Positions 47,419 to 56,002 of a stretch of DNA of 64,000 bases are shown in pieces. Origin of the DNA: Paractinoplanes brasiliensis (lineage in GTDB: Bacteria; Actinomycetota; Actinomycetes; Mycobacteriales; Micromonosporaceae); assembly GCF_004362215.1 (NCBI RefSeq), contig NZ_SNWR01000001.1, forward strand, positions 6,182,001 to 6,246,000, in the 5' to 3' direction. Numbering within the stretch: position 1 is the first letter of the stretch; each line of letters opens with the position of its first letter. Under the pieces are notes generated by a model. It was not told where the DNA came from. It made no database searches and saw nothing but the letters and a program-made list of their open reading frames with translations. The translations under genes were made by a program, and so were the position numbers.

Positions 47419-48261
47419 TCAGCGCATCGATTGAGCGCCGATCACGGACAGCAGCTGCAACTTCTGGTGGCTTTCGGTGCCGGGAGTGGCGGTGTAGACG
47501 TGCAGTCGGTGAGCTTGACCCGGGTCGACCAGCGTCTGACAGTACAGTTCGAGGCGACCGATTTCAGGGTGCATGAACGTCTTGCCGTCCGGGGGCCGAA
47601 GGCCGACCTCGTGGCGTTCCCACAGCGTCCGGAATTCTTCGCTCTCGCCGAGAAGCCGGTCGGCGAGTCTGGCCGCCCGGGAACCCGGTCCGCGCATGGT
47701 GACGGCCTGCCGTGCGGAGGAGGCGAACAACCGGGACATGAAGGGTTGCTGTTCCGCGGCATACAGCTGCCGGGAGGCCGGGTCGGTGAACCACCGATAC
47801 GCGATTGAGCGCGCTGGGCCGGTGTAACTGGTCGTTTCGCCCGTGAGCGCCACGCCGAGCGCGTTCTGCCGCAAGGTCTCTCCGAGTTCGGTGACGATCT
47901 CCGCCGGGGTGTCGCCGAGGCGATCGAGCACCCGTAACAGGCCAGGACTGATGTAGTCGCTCTCGCCGCCTCGTGGCGGTGGTTGGTGCCCGGCGAGCCG
48001 GAACAGATGGTCCCGCTCGTCCAGCGAGAGGTGCAGTCCCTGTGCGATCGAGGCGATCATCTGCCCCGAGGGCTTCGGCCCTCGCTCCCGTTCGAGTCGC
48101 GAATAGTAGTCGCTTGACATGTGGCAGAGCGCGGCCGCTTCCTCGCGGCGCAAGCCGTCGGTCCTGCGGCGCGGTCCCCGTGGTAGGCCGACGTCCTCCG
48201 GTTGCAGTGACTCCCGTCGGCGCCGGAGAAACTCCGCCAGACCGGCCCGATCAATCGTCAT
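47419..48261 (-). CDS. XRE-family regulator with MmyB-like ligand domain (copy 1)
   Basis: A 280-residue protein. The HTH spans about 5-85 (FLRRRRESLQPEDVGLPRGP, RREEAAALCHMSSDYYSRLE), and the MmyB-like domain at about 100-270 has LGDTPAEIVTELGETLRQNA, ARSIAYRWFTDPASRQLYAA, and KTFMHPEIGRLELYCQTL. This domain is thought to bind a fatty acid or similar ligand and often regulates an adjacent oxidoreductase. ATG at 48261. It is a close paralogue of the gene at 49416 on the other side of a methyltransferase and faces away from both. Confidence 0.9.
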   Translation of the reverse strand: MTIDRAGLAEFLRRRRESLQPEDVGLPRGPRRRTDGLRREEAAALCHMSSDYYSRLERERGPKPSGQMIASIAQGLHLSLDERDHLFRLAGHQPPPRGGESDYISPGLLRVLDRLGDTPAEIVTELGETLRQNALGVALTGETTSYTGPARSIAYRWFTDPASRQLYAAEQQPFMSRLFASSARQAVTMRGPGSRAARLADRLLGESEEFRTLWERHEVGLRPPDGKTFMHPEIGRLELYCQTLVDPGQAHRLHVYTATPGTESHQKLQLLSVIGAQSMR

Positions 48262-48746
48262 GCCGTTGCCCTTTCTCGGTGCTCCCCCATTTGTACCGGC
48301 GGGCCGGCCCGGGGAGCCACGGATTGCCGATCCCCCCTTGGCGATCCGAAAGTCCGCTGATACAGATTGTTTGCAGCTCCTAACCCTTTCGGCAGGCGAT
48401 TCCGGCGTCAAGGGAGCTGAAAACGTTTTTGCCATGGGCTTTCGCCTCGCCCATCCCCATGCCGCACGGTCGTTGTACGCCGCGGCCGGTCCGGCCGCCC
48501 CGGATTGTCGATTGCCTGTTCCCGGCGCTGTCGCACGGTCTGTCCATCCTGGGATCAGCGAGCCCTGGATCTTGGTTATTCCGTACGCCAGCATCGTCGG
48601 TACCGCATCTGCGGACGACGGCCGGCGATCTCGATGAATGCCTCGGCAGCCATTTCCTGACCCCGTCGGCGAAGCCGTCATTCGGTACGGAAGATCTGCG
48701 CCGTCTCGTTGATGGGCGCCGCACAACAATCTCAAGAAGGTAGACC
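48262..48746. other. Intergenic region between divergent genes
   Basis: These 485 bases hold both promoters for the XRE regulator (leftward) and the methyltransferase (rightward). An AAAACGTTTTT tract near 48420 is the only conspicuous element; I see no clear operator pair, RNA or gene remnant. Confidence 0.4.
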
Positions 48747-49391
48747 GTGTCGTTTCTTGTCGAATTCATGCGCAACCCCCTGACTGTGGGCGCCGTCCAA
48801 GCAAGCGGCTCGGCACTGGCAGAGGTGGCCACGGCGACGGTACCTGCGACGGGCTCTCCGGTCGTCCTGGAGCTCGGTCCCGGTACGGGCGCCTTCACCG
48901 CACCTGTTCAACGGCGCCTGGCGGGATCCGGTCGGCACATCGCGATCGAGCTCAACCCCCGGTTCGCCGCCAAGTTGGCCATGCTGCATCCGGCGGTGGA
49001 TGTCGTGACCGGGAACGCCGCAGCCCTGCGCGGGGTGCTGGCACAGCGGGGCGTCGACTCCGTCGACGTGGTGATCAGCGGCCTGCCTTGGGCGGCTTTC
49101 GACCGGAAGCTGCAACAGGATGTCTTGTCAGAGGTTGTCGCCGTCATGCATCCGGCCGGGGTCTTCACCACGTTCGCCTACGTTCACGCCCGCTGGGCGC
49201 CGCCGGCTCGGCGGCTGTTGCGCTCTCTTCAGGATCGTTTCGAGGAAGTTGTCGTCAGCCGGACGGTCTGGAAGAACCTGCCGCCGGCATTGGTCTACTT
49301 CTGCCGTCGGCCTGTCCCGGTGACCACTGAAGAGAGGCGCGACTCCGCGGTTGCGGCGTCAGGTTCCGCCGACGGCCAGACCTTCCACTGA
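48747..49391 (+). CDS. SAM-dependent methyltransferase (PmtA/KsgA-like fold)
   Basis: A 214-residue methyltransferase: VGAVQASGSALAEVATATVP, motif I VVLELGPGTGAFTAPVQRRL, motif II HIAIELNPRFAAKLAM, motif IV VDVVISGLPWAAFDRKLQQD. The SGLPWAxF segment, replacing NPPY/NLPY, is typical of phospholipid N-methyltransferase-like proteins in actinobacteria. The C-terminus has RRLLRSLQDRFEEVVVSRTV and WKNLPPALVYFCRR, the signature of that group. Possible substrate: phosphatidylethanolamine or a related lipid (inference). GTG start at 48747 after AAGGTAG. It is 24 nt before the second XRE gene. Confidence 0.85.
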   Translation: MSFLVEFMRNPLTVGAVQASGSALAEVATATVPATGSPVVLELGPGTGAFTAPVQRRLAGSGRHIAIELNPRFAAKLAMLHPAVDVVTGNAAALRGVLAQRGVDSVDVVISGLPWAAFDRKLQQDVLSEVVAVMHPAGVFTTFAYVHARWAPPARRLLRSLQDRFEEVVVSRTVWKNLPPALVYFCRRPVPVTTEERRDSAVAASGSADGQTFH

Positions 49392-49415
49392 GCGACACCG
49401 ATCGAGGGAGAGATC

Positions 49416-50261
49416 GTGATCGACCGGACGAGCTTGGCCACGTTCCTCCGGCGCCGCCGGGAATCGCTGCAACCGGGAGATGTCGGCCTCCCTCGCGGTG
49501 AACGCCGCAGAACCGGCGGCCTGCGGCGTGAGGAGGTGGCGGCCCTGTGCCAGATCTCGACCGACTACTACTCGCGACTGGAGCAGGGGCGACAGTCGCG
49601 GCCATCGGCCCGTTTGATCGCCTCCATCGCTCAGGGGCTCCACCTGACGCTCGACGAACGGGATCAACTTTTCCGGCTCGCCGGGCACCGCCCGCCTCCA
49701 CCGGGGGTGGGCGGCGACCACATCAGCCCTGGCCTGCTGCGCATCCTCGATCGTCTCGGTGACACGCCCGCGGAGATCGTCACCGAGCTGGGCGAGACAC
49801 TGCGGCAGAACCAGCTCAGCGTCGCGCTCACCGGGAATCTGACGAACTACCGCGGACCTGCCCGCAGCATCGCCTACAGGTGGTTCATCGATCCCGCCGC
49901 CCGACGGTTGTACCGGCCCGACGATCACGCCTTCATGTCGCGGTTGTTCGTGTCAGCGACACGGGAAGCAGCTGTCCTGCGAGGTCCGGATTCCCGCGCC
50001 GCCGGCCTCGCCGAGCTTCTGCTGGCTCGCAGCGCCGAGTTCAGAGTCCTGTGGGAGGACCACACCATCGGCGTTCGCCCGCGTGAGGTCCAGCGGTTCG
50101 ACCATCCCAAGGTCGGCAGACTTGACCTGATCGGTCACCATTTGATCGACCCGAGCCAATTTCATCGGTTAGTTGTCCACACCGCCGTCCCGGGCACCGA
50201 GAGCTACGACAAGCTGCAGCTGCTGGCCGTCGTCGGTGCGCAGTCCTTCCTGACATGGTGA
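49416..50261 (+). CDS. XRE-family regulator with MmyB-like ligand domain (copy 2)
   Basis: A 281-residue paralogue of the gene at 47419: FLRRRRESLQPGDVGLPRGE, RREEVAALCQISTDYYSRLE, LGDTPAEIVTELGETLRQNQ, ARSIAYRWFIDPAARRLYRP, and the family end HTAVPGTESYDKLQLLAVVG. It is co-directional with the methyltransferase and probably in its operon. GTG start at 49416 with GAGGGAGAG upstream. Two paralogues flanking one enzyme suggests cross-regulation or different ligands. Confidence 0.9.
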   Translation: MIDRTSLATFLRRRRESLQPGDVGLPRGERRRTGGLRREEVAALCQISTDYYSRLEQGRQSRPSARLIASIAQGLHLTLDERDQLFRLAGHRPPPPGVGGDHISPGLLRILDRLGDTPAEIVTELGETLRQNQLSVALTGNLTNYRGPARSIAYRWFIDPAARRLYRPDDHAFMSRLFVSATREAAVLRGPDSRAAGLAELLLARSAEFRVLWEDHTIGVRPREVQRFDHPKVGRLDLIGHHLIDPSQFHRLVVHTAVPGTESYDKLQLLAVVGAQSFLTW

Positions 50262-50390
50262 CGATGAGGTCGTACTGCTGACCGGAATGGCCATCGGAGC
50301 CGGAACGGCTGTCGCGGCGCCGCCGAACGGCTGGTCCAGGAGCAACAGGCCGGCGATGGGGTGAATCGTGAGCGGCCGGGCGGTTCGCGA

Positions 50391-51557
50391 TCAGGTTGGC
50401 TGCGAGGCGCTGAAGTGGCCGGAGTCGCGGCGTGCGGTGGTCCCGGTGGCGGGAATCCGCACCTCCACCGCCAGGCCGCCGCCGTCGAGCGGTCGAGCGT
50501 GGACCTGCCCGCCGTGGGAGGTGGCGATGGCCTGCACGATGGACAGGCCGAGCCCCGCCCCGTCGCTGTCCGCGGTGCGGCCGCCGCCGCGCCAGAACGG
50601 CTCGAACAGCCGGGCGGCGTTCTCCGGATCCACGACCGGTCCGGTGTTACTGACGGTCAGGTGTCCGTCGGGTCCCAGGCGCACCGTCACTCGGCCACCG
50701 GGCATGTTGTAGCGGACCGCGTTGTCGAGCAGGTTACGGACGAGCTGGGTGAGCAGCGTCGCATCACCGGTGACCGCGCAGGGCTCGAGGTCGTGGGCGA
50801 GAACCGGCCCGTCGGCGGGACAGTCCTGCACGGCCTCGCACATCACGTCCCGCACGAGGGTGTCGAACGGCACGGGATCGTTGCGGCGGGTTCCCTGTTC
50901 GCCTCGGGCCAGGGTGAGCAGTCCGTTGATCAGCGCGATGCTGCGGTCGTTGTTGCGCAGCAGTTCGTCACGAGCCCGACGGATGCGTTCCGGATCGGCC
51001 GAGGAGAGGCCAACCTGAATCGCCGTACGGGCCACGGCGAGCGGTGTGCGTAGCTCGTGGGAGGCGTTGGCGATGAATCGCGCCTGGGCGTTGAACGCTC
51101 CGTCGAGCCGGTCGAGCAGGCCGTCGAGGGTGTCGGACAGGTCCTTGAGTTCGTCCGCCGGCCCTGCCATGGCGATCCGTTCGTGCAGGTTGTCCGTGGA
51201 GATCCGGCGTGCCTGGGCCGTGATGGCGTGCACCCGGCTCAGCACACGACCGGTGACCCACCAGGCCAGCAACCCGACGATGACGGTCATCGTCAGGAGG
51301 GCGGCTATCCATTGGACGAGGATGGTGCCGATCGCGTCGTTGCGCTGCACGGCGATCGCGTCCAGCAGGTGCGACGAACTGGTGGCTTCGGTTCGGCCGC
51401 CCACCGGCGCCGTGTACTCCGATGGCAACTCCGCGCCGACTCTGGTGATCACCAGGCGGTTCTGCACGTAGACCATCGCGACCACCAGAGCGCCCACGAC
51501 CAGGAAGACGCCGGTGTGCAGGAGGGTGAGCCGCAGGCGCAGGGTCAGCCGGTTCAC
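50391..51557 (-). CDS. Sensor histidine kinase (with MacB-type exporter locus)
   Basis: A 388-residue kinase: TM1 at about 12-33, a short extracytoplasmic loop (34-75), TM2 at about 80-100, HAMP to 155 (RVLSRVHAITAQARRISTDN), His167 in FIANASHELRTPLAVAR, N-box LLDNAVRYNMPGGRVT and a DGAGLGLSIVQAIATSHGG G-box. The GTG at 51557 overlaps the response regulator stop (GTGA). It probably senses the envelope stress handled by the divergent exporter operon. Confidence 0.93.
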   Translation of the reverse strand: MNRLTLRLRLTLLHTGVFLVVGALVVAMVYVQNRLVITRVGAELPSEYTAPVGGRTEATSSSHLLDAIAVQRNDAIGTILVQWIAALLTMTVIVGLLAWWVTGRVLSRVHAITAQARRISTDNLHERIAMAGPADELKDLSDTLDGLLDRLDGAFNAQARFIANASHELRTPLAVARTAIQVGLSSADPERIRRARDELLRNNDRSIALINGLLTLARGEQGTRRNDPVPFDTLVRDVMCEAVQDCPADGPVLAHDLEPCAVTGDATLLTQLVRNLLDNAVRYNMPGGRVTVRLGPDGHLTVSNTGPVVDPENAARLFEPFWRGGGRTADSDGAGLGLSIVQAIATSHGGQVHARPLDGGGLAVEVRIPATGTTARRDSGHFSASQPT

Positions 51558-52222
51558 GCTGCCCGCCCGGCCATGCGGTAGCCGACGCCCGGCAGGGTCT
51601 CGATGGCTGTCGGTTCGCCGAGCTTGCCGCGCAGCCGGTGCATCGTGATGCGAACCGCGTTGGTGAACGGGTCGGCGTTCTCGTCCCAAACCGTCCGGAG
51701 CAACTCCTCGGCGCTGACGACGGCGCCGCCGGCGGCCATGAGCGCGGCCAGCACGCCGAACTCCTTGTTCGACAGCACGACCGGCCGGCCGTCCCGAGTC
51801 ACCTCGCGCAGGCCCGAGTCGAGGGCGATGCCTCCGTGCCGCAGCACCGGTGGCAGCGCGGGCCGGGAGCGGCGCCCCAGCGCGTCCACCCGTGCGACGA
51901 GTTCCTCGAAGTCGAACGGCTTGCCCAGGTAGTCGTCGGCGCCCAGCCGCAACCCGGTGACCCGGTCGCCGACGTCGGCCATCGCGGTGAGCATGAGCAC
52001 CCGGGCGCGCCCGCCGTCGGCGATCAGTCGCCGGCAGACCTCGTCGCCGTGGGCGCCGGGAAGGTCCCGGTCGAGCACCACGATGTCGTATTCCCCGCTG
52101 CCCAGTTTGTCGAGCGCTGTGGTGCCGTCATGGGCGAGATCGACCGACATGGCGCGGTCCCGGAGCCCCTCGGCGATGTACCGGGCCAGCGTCTTCTCAT
52201 CCTCCACCACGAGCACGCGCAT
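51554..52222 (-). CDS. OmpR-family response regulator
   Basis: A 222-residue regulator: MRVLVVEDEKTLARYIAEGL, phospho-acceptor Asp51 in DIVVLDRDLPG, LGKPFDFEELVARV, then the winged helix with VVLSNKEFGVLAALMAAGGA, DPFTNAVRITMHRLRGKLGE and LPGVGYRMAG. ATG at 52222. It is divergent from a lipoprotein-HlyD-MacB-like operon, with a tandem 11-bp repeat between the two start codons that is a good candidate for its binding site. Confidence 0.93.
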   Translation of the reverse strand: MRVLVVEDEKTLARYIAEGLRDRAMSVDLAHDGTTALDKLGSGEYDIVVLDRDLPGAHGDEVCRRLIADGGRARVLMLTAMADVGDRVTGLRLGADDYLGKPFDFEELVARVDALGRRSRPALPPVLRHGGIALDSGLREVTRDGRPVVLSNKEFGVLAALMAAGGAVVSAEELLRTVWDENADPFTNAVRITMHRLRGKLGEPTAIETLPGVGYRMAGRAA

Positions 52223-52278
52223 GTGTTTCACGCTAGCCGCGCCCACCTTTCACCGCCGTAACAAGCCCTGCTTCGACC

Positions 52279-52300
52279 CGGTGAAACGCCGGTGAAACGC
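52279..52300. promoter_or_regulatory. Tandem 11-bp repeat between the RR gene and the exporter operon
   Basis: CGGTGAAACGC occurs twice head-to-tail at 52279-52289 and 52290-52300. A related copy on the other strand (CTTTCACCG, 52244-52252) lies closer to the RR start. An 11-bp period is one helical turn, typical of OmpR/PhoB-family sites. Confidence 0.7.
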
Positions 52301-52367
52301 CGGGCTCCGTAGAACTTTGGCGAGCGACCGGCGGCGGCCGGCCGACTGTCCGGTGGATGGAGTGATC

Positions 52368-52868
52368 ATGCGGAGATTGACCTGTATGGCGTCGCTGGTT
52401 CTGGCGCTTGCTGGTGGGCTGCTGGCTGGATGCGGTGACGGCGGGGCCGCCGAGGACGGGGTGGCCAGTGCCGGAGGACGGGCGCCGGCGGCCGCGCCGA
52501 GCGCGTCGGCGACCACGAACGACCCGGCAGCTTTGGCGAAGTGCCTGCGCGACAACGGCCTCGACGTGAAGGACCCGGAGCCGGGTTCGGGTCAGCTCAC
52601 GCTGCCGGAACCGGGCCCCCTGCTGGACGCGGCGATGAAGAAGTGCGAGCAGTACGGCGTCGGTGTCATGCAACGCACCGGCGTGGACGTGAACGACCCG
52701 GACCAGCAGGAACGGCGGCTCAAGTTCGCGTCGTGCATGCGTGAGCAGGGCGTCGACTGGCCCGACCCGAAGCCCGGCGAGCCGATGGAGATGCCCCAGC
52801 AGACGCCCCAGTTCATGACCGCGTTCGAGAAGTGCACGCAGAGCGTCCCGCTGGCCGGTGGTCGATGA
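52368..52868 (+). CDS. Small secreted lipoprotein before the exporter
   Basis: A 166-residue lipoprotein: lipobox LLAGCGD, a Pro/Ala/Ser linker, then a cysteine-bearing domain LAKCLRDNGLDVKDPEPGSG, DAAMKKCEQYG, RRLKFASCMREQGVDWPDPK, FMTAFEKCTQS (four cysteines in the mature part). Such proteins are often the first gene of CseB/PepT-like response regulons in actinobacteria. ATG at 52368 follows GGAG. The stop overlaps the next gene (ATGA). Function unknown. Confidence 0.8.
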   Translation: MRRLTCMASLVLALAGGLLAGCGDGGAAEDGVASAGGRAPAAAPSASATTNDPAALAKCLRDNGLDVKDPEPGSGQLTLPEPGPLLDAAMKKCEQYGVGVMQRTGVDVNDPDQQERRLKFASCMREQGVDWPDPKPGEPMEMPQQTPQFMTAFEKCTQSVPLAGGR

Positions 52869-53932
52869 AGACCCGGACGAAGGTGTGGACGGCAGCCGCC
52901 GTCACGGTGGTGGCTGCCGCGACCGCCGGCGTCCTGATCGTGCCCGGGGTGAGCCGTGACGATCGGACGACGGCGGCCGCCCCGGAGCCGACGGTCGCCG
53001 TCGTCCGGACGAACCTGGTGCGCACCGAACAGGTCGACGGTGAGCTGGGCTATGCGGGATCTGCCACGGTCACCACCACGAGCAGCGCGATGGTGACCTG
53101 GCTGCCGCAGCCGGGTGACACCATCTCTCGCGGACAACACGTGTACGACCTCGACAACGTGCCGGTGCCCCTGTTGTACGGCAAGCTGCCGTTCTGGCGC
53201 GACCTGCACAACGGGGTCGAGGATGGTCCGGACGTACGCGTGCTGGAGCAGAACCTGCGAGCGCTCGGCTACGGCGGCGGGCTGACCGTCGACGAGCACT
53301 TCACCGCGGCGACCTCGGCAGCCGTCCGGAAATGGCAGAAGGCCCGCGACGTCGAGCGGACCGGGCGGGTGAACGCCGGCGACGTCGTCGTGCTGCCCGG
53401 TGCAATTCGCGTGGCGGACGTCAAGGCCAGGATCGGCACGCGGGCAGGCGGCGACGTTCTCACCGCCACCGGCACCCGCAAGCAGGTCACCGTCGACCTT
53501 CCCGCCACCAAGTCCGATCTCGCGGTCCGCAACAGCAAGGTCACCGTGGTGCTGCCGGACGGCAGAACGGTCACCGGAAAGATCACCGCCGTCGGCACGA
53601 CCGCCAAGGCTCCGGACGACCCGCAGGACGGCCGCGACAAGACGCCGACCCTGCCCGTGACGGTCCTGCTCGACGACCCGGCTGAGACCGGCGCGCTCGA
53701 CGGCGCCCCGGTCACCGTCAACTTCCGCGGCGCCGTCCGCGAGGGCGTGCTGGCGGTGCCGGTCAACGCGCTGCTGGCCCTCGCCGAGGGCGGCTTCGGT
53801 GTGCAGGACGTGTCCGTCGACGGCACCAGACGTATCGTCCCGGTCCGGCTCGGCGCCTTCGCCAACGGCCAGGTGGAGGTCATGGGCGACGGCTTGACCG
53901 CCGGCATGAAGGTGACGGTGCCGGCCGGATGA
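52865..53932 (+). CDS. HlyD-like adaptor with peptidoglycan-binding domain
   Basis: A 355-residue membrane-anchored protein. After one N-terminal helix (VWTAAAVTVVAAATAGVLIV) there is a beta domain, a peptidoglycan-binding-1-like segment GPDVRVLEQNLRALGYGGGL, VDEHFTAATSAAVRKWQKAR, and then the RND/HlyD-type fold with VTVVLPDGRTVTGKITAVGT and a C-terminal beta-barrel ending in VEVMGDGLTAGMKVTVPAG. It would couple the inner-membrane MacB-like permease to the cell wall. The start overlaps the lipoprotein stop and its stop overlaps the ATPase start. Confidence 0.88.
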   Translation: MKTRTKVWTAAAVTVVAAATAGVLIVPGVSRDDRTTAAAPEPTVAVVRTNLVRTEQVDGELGYAGSATVTTTSSAMVTWLPQPGDTISRGQHVYDLDNVPVPLLYGKLPFWRDLHNGVEDGPDVRVLEQNLRALGYGGGLTVDEHFTAATSAAVRKWQKARDVERTGRVNAGDVVVLPGAIRVADVKARIGTRAGGDVLTATGTRKQVTVDLPATKSDLAVRNSKVTVVLPDGRTVTGKITAVGTTAKAPDDPQDGRDKTPTLPVTVLLDDPAETGALDGAPVTVNFRGAVREGVLAVPVNALLALAEGGFGVQDVSVDGTRRIVPVRLGAFANGQVEVMGDGLTAGMKVTVPAG

Positions 53933-54627
53933 CCAGCACACCACCGGTCATCGAGCTGGACCGGGTCACCAAGGAATATCCCGGTGGGGTCCGCGCCCTG
54001 CACGATGCCTCCCTGCGAATCAGGGCGGATGAGCTCACCGCGATCGTCGGGCCCTCCGGCTCCGGCAAGTCGACCATGTTGCAGCTCATGGGAACCCTGG
54101 ACCGGCCGACCAGCGGGACGGTACGCATCCTCGGCCACGACGTGGCCCGGCTCACCGATCGACAGTTGTCGGCCGTACGCGCGAGCTGGATCGGCTTCGT
54201 GTTCCAGCAGTTCTATCTCACGTCCCACCTGACCGCGGCGCAGAACGTGGCGAACGGGTTGTTCTATCACGGTGTCTCCGGCCGGGACCGCTTGCGGCAA
54301 GCCGTGACCGCGCTGGACCGCGTCGGCCTCGGACACCGTCGCGACCACCGCCCACATGAACTGTCCGGCGGTGAGCGGCAGCGCGTCGCGATCGCCCGCG
54401 CCCTGGTTGCCCGGCCCGCCGTCGTGCTGGCCGACGAGCCCACCGGGGCGCTCGACTCCCGCTCCGGCGACGCCGTCATCGCGCTGCTGCACGAACTGCA
54501 CGCTGACGGCACCACCATCACCGTCATCACCCACGACAGAGGGATCGCCCGCTCGTTCCACCGCCAGGTGGAGATCCTCGACGGCGAGATCCACCACGAC
54601 AGCGCGAGGGCGGTCCACAGGCCGTGA
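53929..54627 (+). CDS. MacB/LolD-type ABC ATP-binding protein
   Basis: A 232-residue ATPase: RALHDASLRIRADELTAIVG, Walker A GPSGSGKSTMLQL, FVFQQFYLTSHLTAAQNV (Q-loop), LSGGERQRVAIARAL, Walker B VVLADEPTGALD, ITHDRGIA. It energises the FtsX-type permease encoded next, with which its end overlaps by 4 nt (ATGA-style). Confidence 0.95.
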   Translation: MTSTPPVIELDRVTKEYPGGVRALHDASLRIRADELTAIVGPSGSGKSTMLQLMGTLDRPTSGTVRILGHDVARLTDRQLSAVRASWIGFVFQQFYLTSHLTAAQNVANGLFYHGVSGRDRLRQAVTALDRVGLGHRRDHRPHELSGGERQRVAIARALVARPAVVLADEPTGALDSRSGDAVIALLHELHADGTTITVITHDRGIARSFHRQVEILDGEIHHDSARAVHRP

Positions 54628-55838
54628 AACAGAGCATCGAAACACCCCCGCTGCCCCGTGCTGCGCGGCTGCGCACTGGCGACCTGATCGCCGCCGGCCT
54701 CACCGGATTGCGGAGCCGCCCACTCCGCGCCGTGCTGTCCGCGCTGGGCATCGCGATCGGCATCGCCGCCATGGTGGCCGTGCTCGGCATCGGCGCCGCC
54801 GGCCAGGCCCGGCTGATCGACAAGATCGCCGGCCTCGGCACCAACCTGCTCACGGTCACTCCCGGGCAAAGCCTGTTCGGCAAACCGACCCCGTTGCCCG
54901 ACGACGCCGTCGGCATGATCGGGCGCATCGGCCCCGTCGAGTCCGCCACCGCCACCGGCAGCGTCAAGGACGCAACCGTGCGGCGTACCGACAAGATCGA
55001 TCCCCGCGAGACCAAGGGCATCGAGGTCGTCGCCGCCCACCCCGGCCTGCTGTCCACGCTCAAGGGCGGGCTCGCCGCCGGCGCGTGGCTCAATCCGGCA
55101 ACCGCGCGATACCCGGCGGTCGTGCTCGGCTCCACCACCGCCCGGCTGCTCGGCATCGACCAGCCCGGGCAGCAGATCTTCATCGCCGGGCAATGGTTCA
55201 CCGTCATCGGCGTCCTGCGGCCGCTCGACCTCGCCCCGGAGATCAACACCTCGGCCCTGGTCGGCTGGGACGCGGCCCGGAAACACCTCGGCTTCGACGG
55301 ACATCCCACCCGCATCTACGTACGCTCCGCCACCGATGCCGTCATCGCGGTCCGTGACGTGCTCGCTCGTACGGCCAATCCGCAGGACCCGGACGCCGTC
55401 AACGTCGGCCGGCCCTCCGACGCGCTGACCGCACAACTCGACGCCGAGAGCACGTTCAGCAGCCTGTTGCTCGGGCTGGGCGCCGTGTCGCTGCTGGTCG
55501 GCGGCGTCGGCGTCGCCAACACGATGATCATCTCGGTGCTCGAGCGCCGCCAGGAGATCGGTCTGCGCCGTGCCCTCGGCGCCCGCCGCCGGCAGATCCT
55601 GCTGCAATTCCTGACCGAGGCCGTCGCCCTGTCCGCTCTCGGCGGTGTCGCCGGCGCGACCCTCGGGGTCGCCGCGACCGTGGTCTACGCCTCCCTGCAG
55701 GGCTGGCCGGTGATCCTGCCGGGCGCCGCGATCACCGCGGGAGTCGCCTCGTCGATCGCGATCGGGGCAGCAGCCGGCCTTTATCCCGCTCTGCGCGCCG
55801 GGCGGCTGCCGCCCACCGAAGCACTGAACACAACCTGA
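54624..55838 (+). CDS. MacB/FtsX-type ABC permease
   Basis: A 404-residue permease: cytoplasmic start RTGDLIAAGLTGLRSRPLRA, TM1 LSALGIAIGIAAMVAVLGIG, a large extracytoplasmic domain (to about 270), then FtsX helices SSLLLGLGAVSLLVGGVGVA, NTMIISVLERRQEIGLRRAL and a final pair. MacB-type exporters expel peptides, antibiotics or lipids, driven by mechanotransmission through the adaptor. GTG start at 54624. Divergent two-component system upstream. Confidence 0.95.
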   Translation: MKQSIETPPLPRAARLRTGDLIAAGLTGLRSRPLRAVLSALGIAIGIAAMVAVLGIGAAGQARLIDKIAGLGTNLLTVTPGQSLFGKPTPLPDDAVGMIGRIGPVESATATGSVKDATVRRTDKIDPRETKGIEVVAAHPGLLSTLKGGLAAGAWLNPATARYPAVVLGSTTARLLGIDQPGQQIFIAGQWFTVIGVLRPLDLAPEINTSALVGWDAARKHLGFDGHPTRIYVRSATDAVIAVRDVLARTANPQDPDAVNVGRPSDALTAQLDAESTFSSLLLGLGAVSLLVGGVGVANTMIISVLERRQEIGLRRALGARRRQILLQFLTEAVALSALGGVAGATLGVAATVVYASLQGWPVILPGAAITAGVASSIAIGAAAGLYPALRAGRLPPTEALNTT

Positions 55839-56002
55839 TCCCGCCGTGCAACCGGAACTGCGCGGCACCGCGGCCGGGCGCGATCTGAGGACGGATCACG
55901 TGCCGATCATCGAGCCACGACGACGCCCGCATCATTCGAGCCGGCCGCCGACGTCTCCCGGCGCACAGCTGCGGATGGTGCGCCGACAGCCTGCCGCAGG
56001 GG

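Noticed and set aside
48410..48440. A Zur-like AAAACGTTTTT tract upstream of the methyltransferase at 48747
   Set aside because: It has the wrong spacing for a 15-bp Zur dyad (no central GAT/ATC) and is far from any predicted promoter element; probably an A/T tract.
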